From: Opisthorchis felineus
Lineage: Eukaryota; Platyhelminthes; Trematoda; Opisthorchiida; Opisthorchiidae
DNA length: 64,000 nt
Direction of reading: 5' to 3'
Assembly: GCA_004794785.1 (NCBI GenBank)
Contig: SJOL01007233.1
Span: forward strand, 1,091,065-1,155,064
Shown: positions 1 to 11,080 of the stretch, in pieces
Layout: every line of letters starts with the position of its first letter
How positions within the stretch are numbered: the stretch's first letter is position 1
Program-made: the position numbers and the translations under genes
The notes under the pieces: generated by a model
What the model was told of the DNA's origin: nothing
Seen by the model: only the letters and a program-made list of their open reading frames with translations
The model's database searches: none

Positions 1-790
1 ACAGTTCTGTTGATTTCATCCTGTATCTCTTCCGCATTGAGGACGGAAACAATGTCCCCTGTGTGCTCCAGATCGGTAGGGTTATTTTCGGTTATCACAT
101 ATGTGTGTTTTGGATACCCGCCATATCGTCACTTTAGTTTCAAAATTGAACTGCGGTAAAAGGAGTGAGCATCAACAACTGGAACTCACGCTGGAGCGCT
201 CTCCAGATATTCTCACATGCATGCAAACGTTAGAACACAGATTTTCGAACCTTTTCTATCTGAGCTTGTTGTTTAATGATATCCCCACGGTTATCAGGAT
301 CAAAATTCACTTAAAAATCGTGATGCATCGGAATGGTTGGCTGTCTACACATACAGCTTTGGTGCTGCACCTGACGAATTTCAAGATTTAGTTAACGAAA
401 CCCCCATCAGTCAAAAATCTTGCTTGCGGCTCTTGACGTATTGCTTAAGGAACGAAATATGATGACAAATTACAGCTGTTCTCAAGAGTCTCGTTACTAG
501 TCCCGTTACAACCAGGTCTAAGGATGTCTGTGCGATTGCCGAAGCAGCGAGCTCTTTTATGAAAATAAGCGTTACTTTCTGGGACTGAGTCTTACAAAAT
601 TGATGCAAACAATTCAGGCACGCTGACTGTAAGTTTCACCTCTTTCCTTGAACAATGGGAGTAGGAGCTGCACCGGATCATGAGCTTGGTGGCATTTAAG
701 AGAACGTATTCAGTCATGAACACTCATGGCCGCAAAGGATTCAGAGGTCACCCTTCAGAATTCTAGTGCAGCTGTTGAGACAGAAGAAAG
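1..790 (-). mobile_element. RTE-type LINE fragment, cut by the window edge
   Basis: 1-100 is recognisably the same sequence as 23870-23940 (ATCCTGTATCTCTTCC.. against TCCTGTAGCTCTTCC.., then CCAGATC), and 480-780 matches 24190-24480 and 14880-15170 in order (TCTCGTTAC blocks, then the cagtc-rich block). Identity is low, so this is an old copy. Confidence 0.5.
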
Positions 791-1943
791 AAAATGAATG
801 CGAAGGTTGTCTGAAAATAGCTTAAAATAGTTTTGTCTCTATGGGAAACCATCAAAAATGATGCTTACACTTCGAAGCAGCAACGAGATAAACGGAGCTG
901 ACATTTGTGACCATTTTTGGGATTGACCCAAAGTTCTTCGGCAAAACGCACCCACCCCAAGCCAGCACAATAAGACGGAAAAGCCTAAGCCAGGCAGCCC
1001 AATTAATAGATGAGAACACACTCGCCACTGGGGGTGGCATTCGTTAAGCCTAAACTCAGTTCCACTGAGGAACAATTCGTGTTGAGCACGGCGTTCTAGA
1101 AGACACTTGCCTTCACTGTTGAACGGCAGGCCACTAAATCTTATCTCACATGAGCTGAGGTGCTCTACTCGTGTACTTAACTCTCCAGCCGATTGTATGT
1201 GAACCCTTCTTATTGGTTTTGAAGGCGGTTAGTTTTTGGTTGCATAAGCCGCCCGTCGACTCTGGGCCACGACCGACTGCTGCATTTGCCAACATTATAG
1301 GTAAGGAGCTACTTGTATTTTAACCAGTGCCAGTGCGTTGGTTGGCGGAGGGTAGATGAACGAAGCCTTAAGACCGAATTAAAATTCCCGGTTGTCCAGA
1401 CCAAAGAATGGGGTGTTTGAGAAGCAACGCTTCGAGCCTTTAACCTAAAATCCATCCCGACAAGACGGTGGGAGAATGTGGAGTTTTGTTTCGACGTTTC
1501 TGTCGTAGCTCTTGAATATGTAGTCTGACCCGCAAGGCAGTATGTAGCGGGGTTAGCTTGTGGACCAGCAGCCAACGACGCCATAATCTGAAGCAAGTCA
1601 GCCCGAGGCCTGAAGAAGAAAGTGCAAATACCCCACTCTTGATGTCACTGCTCACAGCAGATGTTTTTGGAGCCGCGTCGGCCTCTTGGTAGGGTTTGTT
1701 CGGCCTAAGACCGTATTGGGTAATTTGCCGGTAATCACAGTCAACCACCGGGCTATTAGAGTTTTTAGTTTCTAGGGCGGAACTTTTCTTCCTGCATTTC
1801 TCAAGGGATGGCAGAATGGCTTGAGAAAACACCTTATTGCATTCACCCTTCTATCGTAGACAGCACGGCTTCATCCAAGAACCGCCTCACATTTCGGTTC
1901 ATTTCAGTACGGGTAAAATGTAATAAAATAGCGCTAGTTCAGC
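791..1943. other. No gene seen; repeat-like
   Basis: Only short overlapping ORFs on the - strand. No splice-consistent exons or recognisable motifs. Probably old transposon debris. Confidence 0.4.
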
Positions 1944-2096
1944 TTAAACACCCTTTCGGTGCATAGCCTTTAGGAATTACTGAAGTACTGCCAGTCTGCT
2001 CAGACAGAGACGGTGGCATTCAAAATTCCGGGGTTTGGCTCAAACCACGGATATTCCAGTAAGTGTGTTCGCCCCTAACCAGTAAGCTGTCTCCAG
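1944..2096 (-). mobile_element. Degraded SINE copy
   Basis: It shares ACACCCTTTCGGTGC with the 3' part of the SINE on the - strand, then a decayed ACTGAAGTACTGCCAG, a B-box relic (GGTTTGGCTCAAACCAC) and a head relic (CGCCCCTAACCAGTAAGCTG). Confidence 0.55.
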
Positions 2097-3485
2097 TCTG
2101 AAACAGTGGTTCTTAGCTGTTACTTTGGCTGCACTCTGGAACAGTTGCAACTTGCAAAAGAATTCCAGTGAGTGTAGCCCGCAGGACCGCTACGTTCACA
2201 CAAGAACAAAAATCGCGTCAAGATGGCAGCTGTTGCTGGGGACGGAGTCACACAGCGTATATTAAGTAGATCACGGGCGTCCAGTCGAGTAACAGACTGG
2301 AAAACTGATTTCAAAGCAAACATCAGTGCAGCCTGCGGGACGAGCCGCGGATCAACCCAAAGAACATTGTTCAGAGCGCTGGACTCGTTGATTTCGAGAC
2401 CTGGCATATCATCGGCAAAGCATTTAGCATTCATTTTCGGTCACGTTCTCTGGGCATTGCAAAAAGACTGGGCTATTCAACCAAACGTCTACAACACCCT
2501 TGCGGCTACTAGCGACTCCCTTCATTATTCCTAAAGCCGCTATCGTGACTTCCGCGATGCGAGCGACCATGATCTCTGCTTATGAAGCCTCTGCCTCTTG
2601 AGGAGAAAAGCTCCGAACCCAATTTCACTGTAAGCCACGATACCTTCTGTCATAGTTTCCAAATTCGTTTTTGCAAAATAGTGGGGTTACTTCTTTCTCG
2701 CGGCTTTCCAACCGGAATCTCTTCATCGCTGTCATCATCAATCACTTCTTATGACCCGGAGCTCTCATCTTCCTCATTGTCATCGTCATCATCCTCGCCA
2801 TCATCATCGTCACCATTTCCATCTTCGTCGTCTTTGCAGGTAGGTTCCTCCTTCTTCACAGCATCCTCGGTATTATCTATTCCACAGTACCAGAATAACT
2901 GGACGTCATCCTCTGACTTGCCGCCATCACCTTCATCTTCCAACTTGAAGATGGAGTCTCAGAACTTTCAGATGGTTTTGACGTTGTTTGGTTCACTTTT
3001 GGTTACTTTTTGCGGTGTGTCTACAGAAACTGACTCCCAAAGTGTCGCCATCTCTTCACTGTCATACACTTCTTAAGAGCTCACAAGGCAGAGGCAGTGG
3101 ATGGAAACTCGATAACTAAAGGTTTGTCGAAGGCACCGGCATGCCTCCGGGTCAAGTTAACTTTTGACGCCTTCGGATGAGCCCTATGCAAGTCAGGTTG
3201 CCTTATTTTACGTTCCCTAACACAGTAGATGCAATGGTTGAATATGGCTTCGAATAGAATCCAAACAACGCAGTGTTACAGCGCTGACTGCGACGTCCTT
3301 TGTCCAAAAGTTTTCGTTAAACCGGTTGGTTACCCCGAAGAAACTTTGAAAGTAACATTTTCACGATTACGAATTTGAAAATGCCCCTTGAAAACGGTTT
3401 GCTGGTTATTTTGCCTCCCCAAAGCAGTAGTGGAGGAGGTACACTAACTTGTTATTACCGTCAAATGGTCGATCAGCCACGCTAA
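2097..3485. other. No gene supported; contains a TCATCG-rich tract
   Basis: 2730-2850 is an imperfect CATCAT/TCGTCA repeat. It reads as poly-Ser on + and as an acidic Asp/Glu tail on the - strand (2943-2749). The rest is unrecognised. Confidence 0.4.
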
Positions 3486-3956
3486 CTAAAAAGATTTCAT
3501 ACACTCCCAAAATTCAATTGGATTACCGTCAAATATATCTATCCCCGTTATCGGCAAGTTGGCAGCAAGCACCGTGTTGTGGCCGTCATCATGCGGACCG
3601 TACATTTCATCCACCGCTGTTTGAATCCCGACTTTGAAATCTTTTCTACACAAATTTGTAGAAGGCCGTGGGCATTTTGCTTCTTCCCTGTCAATATTCC
3701 GCCGACTGGACAAAAACCCTTGTTCACAGTCGCCTGTAATCGAACTTTCGTCGGGATACGGCTCATAAACCAACACCATCTGCTTCCGCAACGCTAACTT
3801 TCGTGTTCTAATATCTAACTCCCTCATCTCTATCGCGATCCTCCCTCCTAGGATCTCATTTTCTGACCCAATTTCGACGAAATCTCTACCCGTATACCTA
3901 CTGGTCCTTACATTACCATCCAGGCTTAGCCCAAGGGGTGAGTAACGAGAGAACAA
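3486..3956 (-). pseudogene. BEL/Pao-like retrotransposon gag fragment
   Basis: An open frame of 156 codons with a charged helix (MRELDIRTRKLALRKQ) and near the end LPITGIDIFDGNPIEFWEC, which resembles the gag motif of BEL/Pao LTR elements (F-D-G-x-P-x-x-F/W). No protease or RT follows on the - strand downstream and no LTR is visible, so it is an isolated relic. Confidence 0.5.
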
Positions 3957-5465
3957 AGATGCTAAGGAACAGGAATGTTAAAATAAAAGATTTTAGAAGT
4001 ATTGTTCAATAAACCATCAAGTGCACGTTTCAACAAACTACGAGGTAACTTCCCTCTTAATGTCCTAGTCGCATTGATTTCGAAAGTTTCAAAATTTTAA
4101 TTCGGGTAGACGTCCGTGATTCACAGGATACAGAAGATTTGAGTAGTGAAACTTGAGCACTAGTGGTTGTTTTCAGAAATCAGCTGGGCGAGGTTGAGTT
4201 ACGTGCAAAACCCCAAAAGTCAAACCGTTCAAATGTGTTTTTTAACGAGTGTGCTAATATGAATACAATGATAGAATTTTACAAACCTCAAACCGTGGGA
4301 TTACGCCGACTTCTTTACGCCGGCTTAGGAACTGCTAATCCCAAACGGGATTCCAAAGTTCGCACCGGCTCAAGGCAATGTGGCCACAAGATAGCAGAAC
4401 CCACGTGTTGATTCAAACAAGATGTGCGATGACAAGGTCGTAGAGTCGTTTACGTTCAGGTCAAAACAACCAAAGCGGTATGGACACAAATCGAAGGCAA
4501 CAAAATGGGGAATCGCGTTGTGCTCAGTAAGAATAGAAGAAAGGGGTCGACACATTCCTGGTCAGTTTTTCGTAAAAAACCTCACGCTGAGGGATGTGTT
4601 GATATTACTTGTTTATGTCTGGGATCTGCAGGATGGAACAACCGGCGCGCGCATTCAAACTGCATTTGCGCGCAAGCTAGGAAAAGAACGAGTTAAAGGG
4701 TTAAAGCGCATAAATTAAGGAAAGATGGACTATCAATGCAAGCGAGAAAATAGTCTGAAACAATTTAGAGAATTTATTCCAGGAGAACTCCGCTTCTCCG
4801 CGTGAAATATTTACAAATTGGTGTTTATAAAATGAATGCGTAAATTTAACACCACGCACCTTAAGATGCTTCCGTCGACCTGCCTCTCTTTCCATAATCT
4901 GTTTCTGACTACCCAAACCACCTCCCCCCCAAAAAAAAAATTTGGCAAGAACTATACATTTGTGTTTTCGGAAATCCTGATTCACACTTGACTACATATC
5001 CAAGACTTTTCACACTTGGAACTTTAAGTTGCTTTCACCTTAGTTAATTATATTTTTATGTTGTATATGACTGTCTGCAAAAGCAGCAGTGCCCTGTGTA
5101 GAAACGTGCCAACGGGGAAAGTCGAAAAGAAGTCGGTCGGCGTCCCACGGATCTGAACCGCGAACAATCCGGTGAAACGATCAAGCATGGCAGGAATATG
5201 AGGAAAGCCGTTCGATGAGGAAAGTTGATCAAAAATATCAAGATGAACTTGCGTGAATCGAGCATCAGGAACTGCAAATGAGCCGAGAGGTGAGTCGTCC
5301 AGTAGTGAAAACAGCCTCGACTTGGTAAAACCACACCCTAGGGTTATAGGGATTATAGTCTGGTAAACGGATACTAATCGTACTCTCGACTAAATCCGAT
5401 GAATCGAAGTGTGTACAAGTTTGCTTGTCCGAATTGACTGAGCTGTTTTTACTGGCCTTGTCCCC
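3957..5465. other. No gene seen
   Basis: Short chance ORFs only. A C8-A10 homopolymer pair sits at 4923-4940. Character is mixed, probably degenerate repeats. Confidence 0.4.
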
Positions 5466-5970
5466 CCCCCCGACCGGAAAAAACTGGTAGCTGGAGTATT
5501 TTATCATTGCACAAACCGCGTTTATGACTGCTTTGATGGTTTTCCACCTTGCAGATCTGGTAGTATGCATGAGGGATGAAAACCTCGTGTGGTGGACGGG
5601 TACGTCCTGCAGAGAGGGTCGCCCTGTTACGTTGCAATATGGTGCATTCGTACACCCGCCACTCCTACAGTAGCACGGGTGCGTCGCCCATCGCCGGTGG
5701 TTCTGAGCCTGGTCTTTGAATTCAGGAAACTAAAAAAGGGCGCCGCTGTCTTCTGTTTGTTGCTGCTGGTGTTGGTCTCGCCTCGGTTGAGTTATTTATC
5801 TGGCAAGGCCATAAACTACAGATGAGAAAAAAACAGGCCTTCCATCTGTAAAAAAAACTATATACCAGGGATAACATGAAGATACTGTGCGATGCCCATG
5901 GCCTACATCGACGTGCATAGCTGTAGCTGCCTTCGTCAGAATCGAGGCTACACCGCACCAAAACCCACCT
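5466..5970. repeat. 505-bp duplicated block, copy 1
   Basis: From the poly-C run to CCAAAACCCACCT this block matches 7831-8335 base for base as far as I can read, with equal length. It continues leftwards into four more C residues and unrelated sequence, and diverges sharply after 5970. Confidence 0.85.
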
Positions 5971-6129
5971 AAGACGGAAGGTGACGTTAAATAATACAGA
6001 GGTTTCTGTCTTTTAATATCAACGGCCAAAAAAGTTGGTGGGAAAATTGGCACACAGGATGGGGACTTGGATGTCGGAGATAGTGAAAATCCAGTTAAAT
6101 AAGCGGCGAGGACCAAGCTCAGGCGTCAG

Positions 6130-6687
6130 TGATCTATGACCAAAAGTAGCTATGGGAGTGCCGTTGGCCGCCTGCAAAGTCAGAAGGGATCGGAAAACTG
6201 GCGATTAAAAGCTCCGGCAGGAAGAACGCTAAGTTCTACACCGGTATCGACGAGGAATCGCATTCCGGGCAGTCTGATCAGCAGCGTAGTAAAGGTGACT
6301 GGGTGACTGGCCGGAGGCAGCTGTCGCCCCTACTGCCTGACCAGACTGTGTCCCTGGTTGGTAGGGAACGTAAGCATACGAAGTTGTACAACTTAAGGGC
6401 TTGTCTTGCAACTTGATATGGTGAAACTAGAAGCCGTAATACTACCGGGATGGGGAGCCCAGTTCACGGGAAACTGCTTGGGACCTGTGTGATATGGTAG
6501 CCTGTTTCAATTTGGTAGCCACCCTGTTAAGCGTGGCTACGAGCTGATCGCGGACTCGTGGGTTAATATACAGGATTGAAGCTTTTGCCCAAGTTTCCCG
6601 GGTCGGTTTTTGTCCTTGTCGTTCAGCGGCTGCCGTTCACCTGAAAGGCACAAGCGAGAAAAGGGTGTAGCACTGCTCTTTAAGTTC
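6130..6687 (-). mobile_element. Probable 3' UTR of the CR1/Jockey-type LINE
   Basis: This stretch follows the RT stop codon on the - strand, has no ORF of note and no gene signals. Its G+C-rich character matches the element rather than the AT-rich flanks. The outer boundary is a guess. Confidence 0.35.
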
Positions 6688-7769
6688 TCAGCGCGGGGCA
6701 GTGAGCTTGCCAGCGAGAGGACTCACATAAAAATGGTCTAATGGTGCTTTTAACTGGGTTCTTGATGGAGCGCGGACAACCGTCGGAAGAAGGTTATTCC
6801 ACGCAGTCACTACCCGAAATGAGAAAAACTTCTGCTTAATGGAATTGTGTGCCCTGAGCTTGCAAATCTTCTTACCATGTCCCCGCCGTGTGTTTTCTGG
6901 GTCAGTGGTGAAAAACCTGTTGGCCAAACTTTGTTCAAACAAGGCATAAGTAAGAATTAGGTCCCCTTGAAGGCGGCGATAATCTAGGGGAAAGAGGTCG
7001 AGCGCCGCGAGACACGTTTCGCAGTCCACGGATTTAAGGCCGGCAACCATTTTCGCGGAAGCTTGCTGGACACGCTCAATAAGGGTTCCACCCTTCGTGC
7101 GTCTTGAGTAGACAACTTGGTTGGCATATTCAAGAGGCGGTCTGACGTAGGCCTCATAGAGTATTTGGAAATCCATGCGCGTAATACGCGAGAAGGTGCG
7201 CCGAATCATCCGTAGAACGGCGAGTGACTTTTTGGCCAATTTCTCATGGTGCAGTGAGAAGGACATGTTTGAAGAGAGCCAGATACCCAAATCCTTTTTG
7301 GTACCTATCTTCGTGATGTCTTCTGGTTCATTTTCACCGTGCACGACATAGGCGTTTGCTGAGTCTTCTCTGAATGACATATGGACGCACTTTTCGTCAA
7401 TCAGAGGAAGGTGCCAGTCCAACGACCACTGCTTTGCAGCTTCTACATCCATCTGGAGGGCACTGGCACTGGAACTCCAGGATTTCAAGTCATCCGCAAA
7501 ATGTAGGCATGGACTTGCAAGAGCATCTGGAAGGTCGTTGACGTACATCAGAAACATCAGTGGTCCCAAAACAGAGCCTTGAGGAACCCCAATGGAGACC
7601 GGCGCTGGAGAAGAGTAGGTCGAGCCTACTTTCACTCGGAATGTTCTGTCTGATAGAAACGCCTTGATCCAGTTTAGGATTTTCCCTTGAATCCCGTAAG
7701 ACTCGAGTTTGTGGAGCAGCGGGACGTGTGGGACTCGATTGAATGCTTTTGGGAAGTCGAAAAATATGG
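6688..7769 (-). mobile_element. CR1/Jockey-type LINE, 3' half of reverse transcriptase ORF
   Basis: An uninterrupted frame of 360 codons runs from the assembly gap to its stop at 6688. RT motif A ([13 protein letters not shown]) keeps the catalytic Asp, motif B reads [11 protein letters not shown], and motif C is FADD, so the catalytic centre is intact. The C-terminal extension ([17 protein letters not shown], then [15 protein letters not shown]) is normal for this group. The intact ORF marks this as the youngest element in the window. The 5' part is lost in the gap. Confidence 0.9.
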
Positions 7770-7830
7770 NNNNNNNNNNNNNNNNNNNNNNNNNNNNNNN
7801 NNNNNNNNNNNNNNNNNNNNNNNNNNNNNN
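7770..7830. other. Assembly gap (61 Ns)
   Basis: A run of N that cuts the LINE ORF. Sequence resumes inside a poly-C run that also begins the duplicated block, so gap size and join are unreliable. Confidence 1.
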
Positions 7831-8335
7831 CCCCCCGACCGGAAAAAACTGGTAGCTGGAGTATTTTATCATTGCACAAACCGCGTTTATGACTGCTTTG
7901 ATGGTTTTCCACCTTGCAGATCTGGTAGTATGCATGAGGGATGAAAACCTCGTGTGGTGGACGGGTACGTCCTGCAGAGAGGGTCGCCCTGTTACGTTGC
8001 AATATGGTGCATTCGTACACCCGCCACTCCTACAGTAGCACGGGTGCGTCGCCCATCGCCGGTGGTTCTGAGCCTGGTCTTTGAATTCAGGAAACTAAAA
8101 AAGGGCGCCGCTGTCTTCTGTTTGTTGCTGCTGGTGTTGGTCTCGCCTCGGTTGAGTTATTTATCTGGCAAGGCCATAAACTACAGATGAGAAAAAAACA
8201 GGCCTTCCATCTGTAAAAAAAACTATATACCAGGGATAACATGAAGATACTGTGCGATGCCCATGGCCTACATCGACGTGCATAGCTGTAGCTGCCTTCG
8301 TCAGAATCGAGGCTACACCGCACCAAAACCCACCT
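7831..8335. repeat. 505-bp duplicated block, copy 2, right of the gap
   Basis: Same sequence and orientation as 5466-5970, starting at the first base after the gap. It may be the 5' region of the LINE family, a haplotype duplicate, or a scaffolding error. The right flank after 8335 differs from that of copy 1. Confidence 0.85.
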
Positions 8336-10045
8336 CGTCAAACAAACAAAAAAACCTACCTGCTGCTCCCAGGAGTGGAGACATACAATATATATATATA
8401 CAGTGAGACTCCAAACCCTCCACTACCAGCGTGCGAGGCTAGCGTCAAAAATCTTTTTCGCCATGCACCACTTTTAGACTGAAGCTGATAGTGGTGCTTC
8501 GGGGCCTAGTGACCATTCCCCTTGCGTTCACCTTCCATCCTAGATTGTCCCAGTATTGTCCAACTCACTGTTAACCTCCATGAAATCTAGTCCACTTACT
8601 AAGAAGTTCCACCCACGCCAGTCCTAAAGTGTTTGGCTTTCCTTACCACGCCGCCTCCCTCCCTACTTACATCGTACTGTCCTATGTCTCAGGTAGTATA
8701 ATAGCATATATTGGAAATCTCAGCTTGGCTTTGATGTCTAGATCGCTGAGTGTAGATCCATCCTATTGTGGTGAACGTTCAGTTTTTCTTTCTTCTTAAG
8801 GGAGTATACCCTGTCTGATGACTCCTGTAACTCTCTAGGCCTTATTGATCTCATCCCATCTCGTCTTCTTCCCAAGCTTCGACCTGCGGTAATACGTGCT
8901 ATGGATGTCCTGTTTGGCCGTTATCCACTCCACTCGATCTGTGCATTACATCTGAAGCGATCCCCGACCGGAAAAAAACATATACCACCTGCGATATTAC
9001 ACTGGTTACGCTCTCTCCGCGGAATCCCCTGGAAAACCCACAACATCCCGCTGCTCACAAAACTGCGCACCCCAGCCCAACTGCCTCAATCACGACGTCC
9101 ATCACGGGGCTGTCCAGAAACTGAAGTATCTCAGTGCAGCGACGACACGGCACTGTCATACCCAGTTTGATATCATGCCCGCAACTGTTCACTCCTTACT
9201 TTGACTGCGCCCGCTCGCCCACTCCTTCCCTTACCTACAACCACAATCAAAGTTGCCACCAGGAGGCATTCATTCCAATTTGCTGAACCTTCCATCGGAT
9301 CTGAACATCTCGGTGTTTTTACTTTGTACCCCTCACCAAGTCAGTCAATTTCCGTGCAGTTCGCGTTCCTTCTTGTTCGTTTTCGTGAACTGCTTCTCCC
9401 AAAGAACTTTTACACCCGACCCCGCTCCAGCAGCAACACTACTGAGTCTCCCCCGTTTCACTGCACATTGTGATTCTGAATTTCCTACTACCAATAATCC
9501 GTACCGCATATCCCCCCACTTACGCTTTTCGTAACTCTGGCCATACGCCCAACAGCCCAAGGCTACGATGCCTCAGTAGCGGTTTTAGGCTTTAGTTCAA
9601 ATCAGCCAATCAGATCGTGCCAGTTCTGCTGCCTCTCCTGATCCGTTATTCTGGTTCACTTTTCCTGCAGATTGAAGTTTCTCTTTTATTATTTTTACCA
9701 CGTACGAGGCAGGAATCCTCTTGCTATGCCCTCCCTCGTATTGTTTTTGCCCGCCACTTTCAAATCTTAATGATCGTACCTTGTCTCATGTGATATGTTC
9801 CCCATAAGAAAGAAAGAGCCCTTGTAATTTTGGTTCCCTACCCATGCCGCCTCATGCGTGTCTAAGTCTTCTTTGTATAATGTCCACTCTTTATGTCGCC
9901 GTCCCTATTCCACGAAATTCCCAGTACCCACAAACCCCTCCAGTCATGCTCTTATTCTGACTGTAAATTTATGATCATGATTGAATGTATGCCACCCACT
10001 AGTTGGGAATAAACATTATTATTATTATTATTATCATAATGACCG
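8336..10045 (+). mobile_element. Pyrimidine-rich block ending in an (ATT)n tail
   Basis: The + strand is strongly C/T-rich with only short chance ORFs. It ends GGGAATAAAC followed by ATT repeats at 10013-10035, the usual 3' end of CR1/Jockey-type LINEs. A motif shared with the duplicated block (CCCCGACCGGAAAAAA near 8963) ties it to the same family. A TA repeat lies at 8388-8401. Confidence 0.4.
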
Positions 10046-10839
10046 GGCAAAAACTACGACGACTGGAAAGGAAAAGATAAAAAATATATCTAGAAAGACT
10101 CGGGCTCAACAAATTAGTAGTGGTCTGGTTACCCAAAAAACTACTTCACAAAGTGTGTGGCAAAAAAATAAAAATAACACCGCTAGACTGAGTATACAAC
10201 AATAAAAGTGTCAAATTGAACAGACCCACTAAGAATTTGTTCTCTTTAAAACAGTTCGTCGTTGGCCCAGGTCAGTGAATAAATAATAATCCAATTATGG
10301 TGGTCCAGGGGTCTCCTTTTGAACAGTTCCTACGTATAATAAATCCGGAGATAGTCTGAAGTGTTTTGATACCAGAGTTAGCACATGAAGCTTGCGAATG
10401 ACCGCTGTAAGCGCGAGCGAAATCAGAAGAGAAAATCGAAGCACGTGACCACGCTTTTATTTTATGTAAAATGGACAAATGCACGTTTTTACAGTTTTTC
10501 ATATTCAAACAAAAAACGTTTATGCAACTGACGAAATATGTAATGTCATAATGGAAGCAGAAGAACACCACACGCCCAAGCTCATTCTACTAGGCCATCG
10601 AGCCTCGGGCGGTCATTGGTGGAAACATCTGTCAAGCGGCTAAGCCGTCGGATGTGGATCACGTGACTCGGTCCAGCCAATCATTTGCTTGAGTTTGGCT
10701 TGTGCATGAACTGACTACCCGCTGCATCCAGAACCCGATTCAAAGCACTTTTAGACGCCTTTTTAGTCGAGCCCTCGCTCTGGGACGATTACTGCCCCGC
10801 GCTGAGAACTTAAACAGCAGTGCTACACCCTTTGTTTGC

Positions 10840-11080
10840 CTGTGCCTTTCAGTGGCGTTCTTGTTGTCAGTTTCTATCCAGATTGCCTGAATGAGTGTCT
10901 GGAGGTGTAGGCAACTCGGAATGATTGTAGTAAAATAGCACTAAGTCCCTTCCCCGTCCACCTTTATTCTTTTCTTCACAATAAGGCTTTCAAATGAAGC
11001 ATGGTTGTACGGCAGTGAAGCATCAGTGTTGAACACTGGTGTTATGCTGTCTATGATGATGATGACTGTGCCTTTCAGGT
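10840..11080 (+). mobile_element. RTE LINE 3' end, + orientation
   Basis: The run GATTGCCTGAATG..GGAATGATTGTAGT..AGCACTAAGTCCC and the later TGGTTGTACGGCAGTGAAGC are the reverse complement of the 3' end of the copy at 13490-13690. It ends in a GATGATGATGATGA tract near 11055, the family's simple-repeat tail. Confidence 0.65.

Noticed and set aside
2582..3076. 164-codon Ser-rich + strand ORF
   Set aside because: Most of it is the translated CATCAT/TCG repeat; no flanking splice sites or motif.
6688..7935. 415-codon - strand ORF running through the gap
   Set aside because: The part beyond the LINE ORF is translated Ns and the duplicated block; only 6688-7769 is real.
10013..10035. Regular short repeats that might suggest an array
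   Set aside because: Simple ATT microsatellite at a LINE 3' end; no spacers, and CRISPR is not expected in this genome.
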